DNA of 64,000 nucleotides from the NCBI GenBank assembly GCA_015657535.1, contig JADHZB010001457.1, positions 1-64,000 of the forward strand. The letters run 5' to 3'. The translations under genes and the position numbers were made by a program. This stretch comes from Nephromyces sp. MM_2019. Lineage: Eukaryota; Apicomplexa; Aconoidasida; Nephromycida. Below are positions 52,801 to 64,000 of the stretch, piece by piece (the stretch's first letter is position 1; each line of letters begins with the position of its first letter). The notes beneath the pieces were generated by a model that saw nothing but the letters and a program-made list of their open reading frames with translations, ran no database searches and was not told the origin of the DNA.

Positions 52801-55419
52801 AGATGATAGCCAAAAAATGTGCAGACACAGCAACACACACTCCTAAATTACACACACATACGACTACAAAAGCTCTTAAACTACACACACATACCATCAC
52901 ACAACCTAAACTACACACACATATAACAACACAAGTTCCTAAATTACACACACATACGACTACAAAATCCCCTAAACTATACACACATATGATTACAAAA
53001 GCTCTTAAACTACACACACATAACATCACATGTTATCAGGGGAAAATTAGTAGATTAAAATTTTTCAAAGTTATCAGGAACGGCATAGTATCTAGCTTTC
53101 ATGAAAACTGCTATTATCCGTATTCGCATGTCTCAAATACACACGAAGTATTAATTTGAGGCAATGAAGGCCTTCTCTAGCTTCATCCGCTGCTTTTCAT
53201 GGTCTACATCCTCTAATGCAGATTGCCACATCAGTAACAAGAGACAACTCTAGAGACTCAGACATATTTTTAAAATCCTAATCGAATGCTTTACCGTCTT
53301 ATATGTCTTCTTCACACAGTCAACCAAACCATTATATAATCTTTCTTCTGACTTTTTCCCAACATCGGCGCCTAAACGAGTTCTGGCGAAATCCAGGGGG
53401 TAGACAAACAATGAGGAAGTAGCACCTGCGAATAAACAGTGGAAAAAAATAAAATGACGCATTTTCTTTGATTATAGATATTATCAAAGTATATATATTG
53501 TGCTGCCTTCCGTTCATTAAAGCTTGTAGAAACTACCATTACTTTGAAAATTAGAGTAAACATTAGAATCCACATCGTCGAGGATGGCAAATATAATGGC
53601 GTCCACTAACTGAAAAGTATTGAAACTGGGGGTTTAAATTGTAAACAAATTTATGGGAATATATTTCCGCCCTAATCCAACTGTAATAAGCAATCAGGCA
53701 TCAAAAATAACAACAAATACTAACAAATATAGAAATTTATAAAAAATCTTCAAAAAAAAGGCGACCAAAATCATTTCAAGGCTCACTACAAAGAGTTGAA
53801 ATAATCTCGATTCTTGTTAGTGTAGCTCTCTCCAGCGAGCTACACAAATTCCTGGACTTTATAGGGCCAGCTTCATATTAAAGGAAAAAAAGCACAAGCA
53901 AGTAAACTCTAACATAAACCATCCCTTTTGCCATGTCATACCTACTACTACTCCTTCAATTGCATCGCACGGCAGTACTAACCTGCAGCACCTCCCGCGG
54001 CAAGCATTCCGACAAAAAACTTCCAAAAATCCTTATCAGGCTCATAACGAACAAATAGCTTTTGGTACTTCTCTTTAGAGGCAAAGTTTAGCGCTTGAGT
54101 CGGAAAATACCGCAACACATTCGCTAGATTTCCTGAAAAAAAAATATTATTAAAAGAGCTTTTCAAGAGTAAATCGGGGAGGATTTACATGAGGAAGAAG
54201 TAGTGCTTCAGTGGAATAATATTTTATTTTATCAAGCATACTAGCCCCATATTTTTACGTCAAATGCAATTGATGGACAGAAAAGAGGAGGAACTTTTAC
54301 TCCTGTTCGAATTTAATAGTATATACCTGAAGAGTTACATAGAATTAATCGCATTAACAACTGATTATGACTTTAAGAAGAAGGTGCTGCTGAAACAAGC
54401 CTTCTTAGTGATAGTTGGAAAAATTTTAAAAAGGAGCGCCATAGGGACTGCAAAGCCCAAGGCTTACCAGCTCAAAATGGCTCAACTTCATATTTGTCAG
54501 GATGATAAGATTTCAGCTAGCACGACATTTACTGGCCCATCCTACTTTTGGTTTCAGACTTGGGGGTATGACAAGAATTGCAGGAATTGAAGTATTTACT
54601 CAGCTGTGTGAGGGGGAAGACTAGTTTTACAGTTCCGGTGCTCATTGCTCTAACCTGAAACTTTTTGGAGTAGCTATACCCTAACATTTGACACTCCAAC
54701 ATATATCGAAAAGATAAACTAATCAACGAGAGGAATACCCGGACATCATGTAAAGCTTAACAAAGCTGCTCAAAAGAAAACATAAATACAAAAAAACAGT
54801 GTGACTACGAGCAGAATATACCATATACTACAAAATTACGACTAATCAAATATATCAAAAAAATGGTGGACTTCAGCACAAATCGTTTTTCCACTCGTCC
54901 AACTTATTGCAGTTCCCACCTAGCTCATCCACAAACAGCATGAAGGAGGACACAATTACACAATTAGTCTGGAAGCTAAAATATCGCAACTGCATACAGT
55001 ACCATTTTTGTACCCCTAATTTAGACACACTGAACACACAGGCAAGAAGTAGTGCAACGAAGCAGCACCCTTGGAATGTACAAGCAAGTAGCTGGGAAAA
55101 TGAGCAACAAAGATCACTCTGCTGAGCCGAATTTTGTGAACATAACCATGGAGTACCGACCTCTCCACAATGAATACAGCCCTTGCTCTCTATATACTCT
55201 GACAAGGCAGTTCATCAATCCATTGTATCTCTGAGTTCCGCCTTGGGCTCCAATTTGCGTAGAAGCATCCTGGACTTGCAACAGAAGCTTTACTCTTTCT
55301 AGTGGAGCCACAACAGTTTTGCTGATCATGCCAGCCATGCCTCCCATCATAAAGCTTAACGCAAAACTTTGCTGCTTTAGGCATGGTGTTGAAGAGTTGG
55401 AAGATTTTTCCGCGGTCAT
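49865..55419 (-). CDS. AAC: Mitochondrial ADP/ATP carrier, 6 exons, 311 aa
   Basis: Minus-strand exons: 55419-55161, 54132-53983, 53425-53295, 51861-51656, 50741-50666, 49978-49865. Total 936 nt with all phases matching. Exchanges cytosolic ADP for matrix ATP across the inner mitochondrial membrane. The three carrier motifs are present: APLERVK (about residues 38-44), YPLDFARTR (145-153) and YPLDTVRRR (about 243-251). The nucleotide-carrier signature RRRMMM spans residues 249-254. Other family marks: [39 protein letters not shown] and the C-terminal [21 protein letters not shown]. Length is normal for the family. The start MTAEKSS was chosen because residues further upstream in the open frame (from 55497) are not conserved carrier sequence. 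Introns are 557-1433 nt, unlike the short Rab6 introns. Confidence 0.96.
51601..51633 (+). repeat. Short telomere-like CCCTAAA tract in AAC intron
   Basis: Degenerate CCCAAA/CCCTAAA units ending in CCTAAACCCTAAACCC (51618-51633). The tract begins 22 nt inside the intron from the donor of exon 51861-51656. On the sense strand it reads GGGTTTAGGGTTTAGG, the TTTAGGG telomere type. Confidence 0.65.
52838..53033 (+). repeat. Minisatellite with CTACACACACATA core, about 6 units
   Basis: Lies in the AAC intron between exons 53425-53295 and 51861-51656. Units of about 27-36 nt contain AAACTACACACACATAC followed by variable ACNACAAAAGCTCTT or ATCACACAAC. The 155-codon plus-strand frame across it (Lys-Leu-His-Thr-His repeats) is a repeat artefact inside an intron of the opposite-strand gene. 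Confidence 0.8.
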
Positions 55420-58208
55420 TATTGTGTGAATTTCAAGTATATAAACTGCAGTATGATATATATAGCTACAGAATCCTATGCCCCTAGGGACTTGCAACGT
55501 AGCGCAGAACTACCTGGAAACTCCCAGGAGGCAAGAATTGGTAAAATTGGAAAAAATCAAGTAGTGGCACGGAACTGCAACACACAAGATATATAAAAAC
55601 TCCAGGGTAACGAAGAATGAGGCGAGCACAGCCGTGCTTGAGGAATCCAGTCACTTAAGCTGCAAAACTATGTGGCGAGCAGGAGTATGCGGTACTTGTT
55701 AGAATAGCAGCAGCGGAACCGGGCATCATCCGCGGTTAGAGAGTGAGTGCTTTAACTAGCATGTTTCCCCATCGTAATAGTGCATACGTATACAACACAA
55801 AAATGAGAGCGCCGAAGGAGGCACGTAGCATGTTTTTGCAGCTTAGCTGTGTTCTTGCATATCTTATTGAAAGCGACGGTGCCCTGAAGGGCATGGGTGC
55901 CTGATAACCCTGCATCTTCCTATTGAAGGTTTTTTGCTGGAGTATACACGTGCGGCATGCAGATGAGGACAATCCACACATATAATAATTACAGAATTAT
56001 ATAATCTGTCATGCTATTAGTATTGACATTCAAGTCTTTTTTACAAAAATGTGTACTCCTCTGCATTATCCTTTCTCTGTACGTGCACTGTACTCTCTCT
56101 GCTAATAGGTGTAAAAGGAATGGGAGTAAGTACAGAAAAATAGATTTAAAATTTTTGGTACAAAAAATCTGTATTTGCTCTCATCTAGCGTAATAAAAGA
56201 AGTACTTTTTGCTCAAAATTTATGCAAGCAATTAGAGAAATATGTCAATTTCCTACGTTTGCTGTACCACACCACTACAATATTTCTGCCTCTGCTATGT
56301 GTGTTTTTTTTGTCACATACTATTGCTTATTGATGGACGGCTGCTTCCGTGAAAAAAACTCCTTGTTAATAGAAAAAACGCAGGAATTGAGTCGGTTCTG
56401 TTGTTACCAGCGCCGATAAAAGAAATGAATTATTCAAAAAATCAGAACCAATTTCTCGAGGACGCTTGTTCCTAATAAATGACTTTGGTGGCGACATCAT
56501 CATGTCCATTGTGTAAGTAATATGCATACAATTTCATTAACAAGGAGATATAGCAAGCCTCAAAATGTGATCTCTCATTTTCGTTCAAACTGTTGTAACT
56601 AAAAAATTCATTCCGTTGAGTGTATCTATTTTTACAGTTACTTTGACACTCAAATTTTCTACAGACAATAGGTCAAAAGGACACTAAAGTGCAAAAGAGT
56701 TGCAGGATGAATAAACTGCAGTATCCCTGAGTTTACGACTCAATTCCAGGCGAAAATTGCATTTTATATCAACTCCTGAGTTTTCAAGATGTAAGATTGA
56801 AACAAGATTTGAGATCTTTTACCATCCTTTAAAGTTCAGTCTTTGTAAGAAAGGAGCCGCAAAATGGCAACTACTTTATTTTTGACCTGCCATTACAAGC
56901 AGCCATAGAATGGCCACAATATAAAACGCATAATCTATGTCTGTATTCGAGGGATAAAGGGGGAATTTATGTGACGAGCCATTTTATAGCCCTAGTTTGC
57001 TGCGTTTCTTCATTAATATATAACTGTGGTAGCATCATTCATTTTTTTTTCCAACACACTGTGGGTGATTTCCATGAATATAGTCTAAGCCAAACCAGGC
57101 TATCAAGTCCAGTAATTAATAAAAAAAAATTTTACATGCATCAACATTTTTGGATTATTCTCCTTTTCATCTCGTATCATGATCAAATCTTGCAGTATTT
57201 TCCAACAAATAGATATCCCTAGTATTGAGGATCAAGCTCAGCTCTGTGCCATTAAATCATTAGTCTGAAATATTACATAAGCAGCTGCTTTTCCCTGTTG
57301 CCTTTACCAATTATCTATGATTAGAGTGTTAAATTTTGACCTGAAAATCACAAAAAATGTTACTGTATATGCCGTGGGATTGCTGATGCTTCTTCGAATG
57401 ATGAAATACGAAACTCCATCATGAAAAACCAGTTTCTGGATATTTTTCACCTACCCGAGGTGTGTGGTATGATAAGGCCTAGCCTTTTTTCATGGATAAT
57501 TATAGCGTCAAGTTAAAATCGTCATAGTCGTTGGTTACTTGCCATTAGCCAATCTCCATTGTAATTTTTGTAGAACTTTGATTAGCAACAAATCCGGAAA
57601 GTTAGTCTAAAAAGCATTACTGCATCTCCCGGAGAACCTGAAGCTTTGCATGCAGTATTTATTGTGTAATCTCGGTTATCATTTCTAGAGCAGTTTGTAA
57701 AATAATTCACTCACTTAAATCTCCAAAAAACACTTTTCAGCTTTTTCAGAGGAGTTTGCAAAATAATTTACTCACTAAAATCTGCGAGAGCTTATTTTTA
57801 GCCTTCTTAGAGCAGTTTTTAAAGTAACTTACTCACTAAAATCACCAAAAAAAAATTTGAAGCCTAGAAATATTGTTGCCATCCATAATAGAGAGGACAG
57901 CAAGTATTCTAAGAGACTCTTCACATACAACACCTTTTGTGAGAAATTGTGCCACACTATATTCCGTGTGTTTATTATCATAGAGGAGGACAACTACGCT
58001 GTAAACCAGAGTAATAATCGTTGCTACAGTTTCCAAAGCCAAAACGAGTGCCAAATTTTTATCACCTCACTAGATTTCTAAGCAATAAAACAACCTAGGG
58101 TGTTACGCGTTGTTTTCAAATGACGGAGCTCACAGTATACAAGCTTCAAAACTGGAAGACTACGAAATTGCTATGACGTGACGATAGGGGTACTTTGCGC
58201 TTTACACA
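55420..58208. other. Divergent intergenic region, no gene supported
   Basis: Lies between the starts of the ADP/ATP carrier (minus) and SBP2 (plus). Holds three degenerate repeats at 57686-57852. Open frames below 85 codons show nothing recognisable. Confidence 0.55.
57686..57852 (+). repeat. Three degenerate 61-63 nt repeats upstream of SBP2
   Basis: Copies near 57687, 57748 and 57810 share AGAGCAGTTTGTAAA, then ACTCACTAAAATC, with a divergent AT-rich remainder. The array ends about 360 nt before the SBP2 start codon. Confidence 0.7.
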
Positions 58209-61200
58209 ATGTGTGCGGATTTTTCCGTAAAACGTGATTTTCGGCAGAGTTTTCAAAAGTATTCCCCATACCGGAAGGAAAGTGCGGATCACTTACAACC
58301 TAGCAAAACTGTGGCATTGACAAACAGTACACATCCAAAGCAAAAGAGCTGGACTCCAACGAAGAAACCTTGCGATATTACATTAGCGGACTTCATAATC
58401 TTAAAAGAACAATACAGTGAGCCGAAAAAGCCTCCCGCCAAAAAGGTTGATTCAAAAGTAGTGCAGAGTAAGTTCGTATCTAAGCGGCCAATTGAGAAGC
58501 CTTCACGACCTCAAAAATTCAAGAGGGAAATACTACAGGAGAGGAACCTGCGAAATACAGTATTTGCAGGTGCTTGACATTCGAAATGGCAATGGGATTG
58601 TGGTTTGATAAGGGTATCTATATTCACCAGAATAGACGTGCGGGTACGCACTGGAAAATTTTGTTGAAACTTTGGATTAAAACAAAGTACTTCCAGCTTA
58701 AATATTTGGATTTTGTAAGAAAATGATGCGGAATGCTGTCCTTTTGCCATGCTTTCTTCGGAACTACCTTTGCTAGGACACAACTTTTAATTGGCAACTT
58801 TATATTTCACGATGCATTACTGTGGTACTATACAAGCAGTTGCCGAATTGCAAAGTCTATAGGACGCTGAAGAAAATAGCTAGCGGGCATATCCTTTAAG
58901 TGTAGCTTAGTGTGAGCCTCATTTTTCTACGCATACCCATCTTCCCCTTGAAGCGTCGAGCAACTTTTAATCTAAAATTAAAGACACTAGCGTTGTCCGC
59001 CGAATATCCTTTTATATCTTCGGCTTCTTTGTCGCCCAAAAGTTCAAGATTTTTCAGTTTACCAACTTCACAGTCTTTGTAGGTAAAAAGAGGCTAGTGA
59101 TTCTTTTGTCCCCATATGATTAGTTGACAGGGTGAAGATGATATTTGTCTGGCGTTCCTCCAAAGAAAACGTCGCAGCTTTGCATTCAACCGACTTAGCT
59201 TGCTTTTTTATTATTATTATTTATTGGCATAAACAAAAAAATTGTCTTGAGGGTGAATAACGTAATGTATTGCTTCATAACTGCCGATTGTTCCATTATT
59301 TATTTTAGATAAAGAAGCCGGTGGCGTGGAAAGTTTTGAAAATAGTGACAAATTAGCTGGCTGTAGTGATGAATACAAATCGGCGTATATGAAAGTAGCA
59401 GAATCTGCTGAGGCTCAAGCTTATTACCATGCTACTCATAGCACAGGGGAGAAACAGCATGAGGTGCTTGTCAGAGAATATGTCACTCATGTAAGTTTTT
59501 TTTTGCTGGTATTTCTCATGGAGATATTTTTGTTCATTTCTCATCCAGAAAGCACAGCATTCTTTTCAAAGATAGTCTGCCTTTTTTCCCTTGATTTTTC
59601 TTGAGTTTCTCTCCAAAATTAAATTGAAAAAGACTAAGAAACCACAATTTTTACTGCTACCTAGCACAAATGTGTTTTATAAAAAAATTTATACTATTTT
59701 ATTACTTGGCATTCATTGATAATACTGTTTTTTTGTATAACCACTGCTTATTATGCCTAAATCTTCATGTAAGTAGCTTAGTGCAATGATAAATTACCTC
59801 TCAACTTAAAGTACTATTCTCTGAGTGGCCTGCTGCTATTATTTTTGCAATTAAACCGTAGAAACTTTGGTTTTCCAGATTCTTTGTCGTCTCCTTTTTC
59901 ATTTATTTTGCCCTTGTTATTTTCGCTTTGCCTAGTCTATCTTATTGGAGCTAAACTTACACCCTCTTGACCTCTAGACTTGCTATTGGATGTTCTTTGC
60001 TTAGCATGCAATCAATTTAAAAAGAGAGGTGTCTAACCTTTTTGTAGCCGTACCAAAGTTTAATTTTCCCAGTGGTAAATCTATTAGGGTATCGATCCTT
60101 AATAAGCCCTTTCTTATAACTGATTTTGCTAATCAATCTCTCTTCTAAACTAACTTTCCGCTGACCTGGGCTGCTTGAATTTTTTGTCAACGAAGAAGCT
60201 AGGCACAAGTCTTAAAAGTGTAAAAATGTGTAATCGCTTCTCAAATTGAGCCTACTCAAGGAATCACCAAAGATACAACTCTTTGCGTTTTATTTTATGC
60301 ATTTCTTTTCAGTGAAAAATTGTAAATCCTGAAAGTTGCATTTTTTCCCTTCATCTTTGGCTTCTTCTTTACTCTGACATAATTAGGAGAACAAATGATC
60401 AAATTTCCGTAGTTTTCCCCTAAATAAGATTCCCACTTGCTTTCAACTTGCATGCATCATACGCTTGAAAAGATGTTTTGTTTCTCTGATCTCTGATATG
60501 GTTTTCTTATGTGATCTTCTGCACTATTTTTTTTCGTCAGCCTTTGACGCCAGAACTAAATCAAAAAGTTAAAGTTCTTTTGGAAATGATTTCAAATTTT
60601 CAAGTAAGTGGCTTCCGATTTATTGTTACTGAAATTGCGCCTTCAAGAATTGTGTTTTTATTTAAATTTGAAATTAAAAAAGATAAATAAATATGGTGTG
60701 TAGTATTTAAATAAGCATTTGTCATAGCTTTTTTCAAAGAGATATTTTTGCATCCTCCAGCCTCATATATTGTTATCTTTCTGTTTTTGTCTTTTATTTC
60801 CAGTTAGTTTGTGCGCTGAAATATCAGATTCTGTTAAAAAGAGCAAGAAGTTACTTTGCAGTCTAATCTTGCTTTTTAATTTTTACGTGTAGATGAATAT
60901 TGAGCCAACCAAGTTGAGGCAGCAACGTCGATTTGTACTTGGACTGAACGAAATCAGAAAGTTTTTGACTTTAAAGAAGGTCAAGGCCGTAATTTGTGCG
61001 CCTAATCTGGAACCAACCTTATTAACGGGTAAAGTGGCAATCTCAGTATTTCAATCATCTTCGAATGTTTCTTCATCGAATCTGCGCAACTATGCTATTT
61101 TAGCTATTCGATTGCTTGTTAATCTAAAAAGATGATAATTTATCTTTGAATTTGGACTTTTTTTTAGATTTTTAATCCGATTCAAAATCACATCGGCATT

Positions 61201-61873
61201 TTTTTACTTTTTTAGGTGTTCTGAGTTCAAAGAAGAGTTTTTGCTTATTTCCTTTGCGTTTTGTTAATTTTTTTTGGTTCAATGCTGGATCTTTTCTTGG
61301 CAGTGTTTGAAGTGTACTGGCAACTGTTCTTACTTGGCAATGTTTTTATCGCGTTCTAGGAGGCGTAGATGCTTTACATGATAAAATCAAGGAAGAATGC
61401 TCCAACCAGCAAGTTCCTTTAATTTATGCTTTAAGTCGCAACGGTTTACGCAGGTGAGCTCAAGCGATGAATGTTGTCCTGTCATTTTCATCTTATGTAA
61501 AAGCTGTGGACCCAGTTTAGCAGTCTTTAAAAAAGCATTTGCTCATCTTCCCCTAGTTTTTTTCCTAACCTTGCATTATGCTGTTGTAAATAGTATTAAT
61601 TAATGTGAGTTTATACTTCAGCTTATGGCTAACATTGTTTTTTATCTTTAGAGCGTTTCATTTGCTGTTTTTTTCGTGATGCTACTGCATATGGTTACGC
61701 GGTAGATGCTATTTAATTCTAGTAAGTTGCTATTTCTACTTTTATTCAGAGCTCTGGCAGATAGCGCTAGAAACTTTAGACATTCTTCCGTCGGTATTCT
61801 CAATACCTCAGGGGCAGACAAGGCTTTTCAGGACATGCTAGCTACCTTTGCAGCACTGAATAACGTTAGTTAG
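58209..61873 (+). CDS. SECISBP2: SECIS-binding protein 2 (SBP2), compact form, 6 exons, 319 aa
   Basis: Exons: 58209-58569, 59309-59490, 60541-60603, 60893-61028, 61360-61453, 61750-61873. Total 960 nt with all phases matching. Family role: binds the SECIS stem-loop in selenoprotein mRNAs and helps the Sec-specific elongation factor decode UGA as selenocysteine. The C-terminal L7Ae-type RNA-binding domain (about residues 205-312) reads LRQQRRFVLGLNEIRKFLTL, KKVKAVICAPNLE, GGVDALHDKIKEE, QQVPLIYALSRNGLRRAL and HSSVGILNTSGADKAF. These line up with SBP2 blocks KRRLVLGLREV.KHLKLKK.KCVI.SPN, IPFVFAL.RKALGR and VSVVGIF. The preceding REYVTHVPLTPELNQKVKVL matches the SBP2-specific helix before that domain, separating it from ribosomal L30 or NHP2. 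The basic N-terminus (residues 1-120) may hold the Sec incorporation domain. At 319 aa it lacks the long N-terminal region of vertebrate SBP2. Confidence 0.88.
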
Positions 61874-64000
61874 ACTACTTGTGAACTTATTCGCTCTTCT
61901 TTTCATAGTGTGAAGACCTGGCTTTCTTGTTCCGATTACGTTCATCTTGCGACACTTTGTCGATATTTACTCATAATTAGAACTAAGTTTTCACCTATAG
62001 ATAAACCAGCCTTGCGTGTAAAAAATGCGTTATGATTTAGAATCTCTATGCCTCTTGAAGACAAGTTTAAATAGCCTTGTATTCTAGCTGTACTTTCAGT
62101 GAAGCAAAATTACAGAAATTACCGGGCAAAAGAACAAATTTTATGATATATAATCCCTGGTTAATCGAATCCATCGCTGAGCATTATATTTTAGCCACGT
62201 TGGGGTTACTTGAATACTTGTCGGCGCCTTTCTCTAGTACAAGCAATTTTTGCAGTCGTTCATGTTTTCACTGAGAATTTTTTTTTGTACGACTTGATAT
62301 TCACCGGGGAGATACATCGCGCTAGTTAAGTCTAAGGTCGTCGCAATCCGTGCAAGAGGTTTTTATTCTACCTTTCGCACACCAGAAAGTGCATTTCTGT
62401 CCTTTTATGGCACCCTCTAATATGCACTTTATCGGGAGAACTTTCACCTGCTTCTTTTCCAGAAGTGTGGTTGCTTGATATTGCCATGTTATGCTTCAAC
62501 TGGCGTGAGTCACCACCAGTTTGCTGCAATAAATTCCGTCATTTTCTCTAGTTCCTACATAGTTGCCTGATTCATTGATTCTTCCAGCCAAACCACTGTA
62601 ACATGGATTCATGATGCTGCTTTGCATGAGAATTGGGCCACAGTGCACTGAGCGCTATGGTAGCCCGCCGCTGTTGAAAGGCTCAGAGCGAAGGATAGCT
62701 GCACAGGGGATTACACAGGAAGAGCATCTCCGCAAAAATCCAGTTTTTCACACCTGCATTAATGATTTCGCGGCATTCTCAAAATCGTTGCACTACAATT
62801 GACGCACTAATGGATGCACAACTCTAACACTTCGCTACCGACAGCCTGAAGGTCCTAGTCTTCTAGTGAAGAATTTGGTCATCTGTATTAGTGCTTCATC
62901 CTTTCAGATGCTATTTTTGCTTGGCGCGTCTTGTTTCCACTAGAAAGTTTTTGTTGCGTTAGAAATTAAGAATAATAGCTTAGTAATGCGCAACATAAAG
63001 GCAGCGCAATAATTGCTGCGCTCGATCTTTGTGGTAAACTACCAAACCTCGGTTCGCCTTGGTCGCTAACGCAATTATAGGGAAGCCAGGGCTTAGATTT
63101 ATACTTCAGTCCATTATTAATAAGCCCTCGTTAAGCATTTTCCATATATGTTTATATTATAAGAATTGTTGCATCTATTCAGGCATAGCACCGCAAGGGC
63201 ACCCCTTGAAATATTACAGCCACCAAAATTACGTGATGTATACAGCTTTCTAGCTAGCGTGTCCGTAGTTCAGATTCACACATCTGTTTTGATTTGTCGA
63301 TGCTGACAAATTTATTGAAGCTATTTATCAGGAATATGCTATTTCTGCAGCCTCATATACATGGGTTGCTGACCCTGATAAGGATGATTCAAAGCCAGAG
63401 TGAATTTGTCCCCTCCACTATCTAGCCCCATTTGCTCGCTATTTCTAGCGTTCATGCTTTAATTTTACTATTCGAATTGAATCACACTTCAATCAGTAAG
63501 CATGTTTCAGTACAAAGTAAATCAGCCCCCGCCCTCAGCGCTACCTCTATTTAAATACATTGAATACGTGTGCAACAGAAACATCGTGGCACTGCAAAAA
63601 AATTCGAATTATAAATTTGCCTTAAGAATACGTCAAATCGTTGCTACCCAAATATTCTATCAGTACTGACAGAAAAGCATTATTAAATGGGTCATCATTG
63701 CAAGGCAAAGGCGGAAAATTCAGGAGGAGCAAATTTTCCTCCCTAGAGTAATCAGCATTCAGCAGTTTAGCTAAGTGTAAGTTACTTTAATAACAGTTAC
63801 TTTCCGACGCTTCAGCAATACTGAGGCAGCGTAGGGTGTAGGAGCGTGATCAGCGGCTTTACTTCGCGTTAGCACGCTAATAGAGAATGACCAAATAGTA
63901 AAATTCGCTTTCCCACGCCGCCAAGCCTACATTTTGTTCGTAGATAATTTCCAGTGTCAAACATAAAAAAATTGCCAAATCTCCGAAAGACCATTAAAAA
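61874..64000. other. Region downstream of SBP2, no gene supported
   Basis: Frames here are at most 65 codons, with no recognisable similarity and no clear splice-linked exon set. By the alternating pattern of this window, the next gene would lie on the minus strand further right. No RNA gene was found. Confidence 0.5.

Noticed and set aside
52692..53159. 155-codon frame with Lys-Leu-His-Thr-His repeats
   Set aside because: Reads a CA-type minisatellite within an intron of the opposite-strand ADP/ATP carrier gene. The non-repeat N-terminal part has no similarity.
63000..63035. GCGCA...TGCGC inverted repeat
   Set aside because: Only a 5-bp stem, within chance expectation for a region this long.

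Overview
This window is nuclear DNA from an intron-rich unicellular eukaryote. None of the genes is a single continuous reading frame. Coding exons were assembled by eye from conserved protein similarity, GT-AG boundaries and matching intron phase. Six of the seven gene models join into one uninterrupted frame from ATG to stop. The first, VPS54-like, is cut by the left edge and only partly resolved. Introns are numerous (about 55 in the window) and fall into two size classes, roughly 60-80 nt and several hundred nt to 1.8 kb. Many are rich in GT/CA microsatellite. The gene set, a Plasmodium-like Rab6, a compact SBP2 (so probably selenoproteins) and a short TTTAGGG-type telomere-like tract fit an alveolate, perhaps an apicomplexan relative. 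That placement is inference and not proven here.

Layout, left to right: (1) 38-6163, plus: VPS54-like GARP tethering subunit, 5' end missing. (2) 8638-11151, minus: 173-aa protein with a mitochondrial-type N-terminus, family not recognised. (3) 14287-22924, plus: SART3/Prp24-like U6 snRNP recycling factor, 14 exons, 1460 aa, with one GC-AG intron. (4) 26310-28301, minus: Rab6 GTPase, 11 coding exons, 207 aa. (5) 33794-47331, plus: Enhancer-of-polycomb-like (EPL1) NuA4 subunit, 13 exons, 594 aa. (6) 49865-55419, minus: mitochondrial ADP/ATP carrier, 6 exons, 311 aa. (7) 58209-61873, plus: SECIS-binding protein 2 (SBP2), 6 exons, 319 aa.

The seven genes alternate strictly in strand (+ - + - + - +). 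They are separated by 2.5-5.5 kb stretches in which I found no supported gene. The gene products serve different housekeeping systems: Golgi retrograde tethering (VPS54 and Rab6 belong to the same pathway in other eukaryotes), spliceosome recycling, chromatin acetylation, mitochondrial nucleotide exchange and selenocysteine decoding. There is no operon-like arrangement.

The most unusual non-coding material is: a 38-nt near-perfect zero-spacer palindrome in a VPS54 intron; a C-rich 25-nt minisatellite just before an EPL1 3' splice site; a CA-microsatellite family sharing an AAAGAGGTACACAC core at several distant loci; a GC-rich hairpin cluster between Rab6 and EPL1; and three 61-63-nt degenerate repeats upstream of SBP2.
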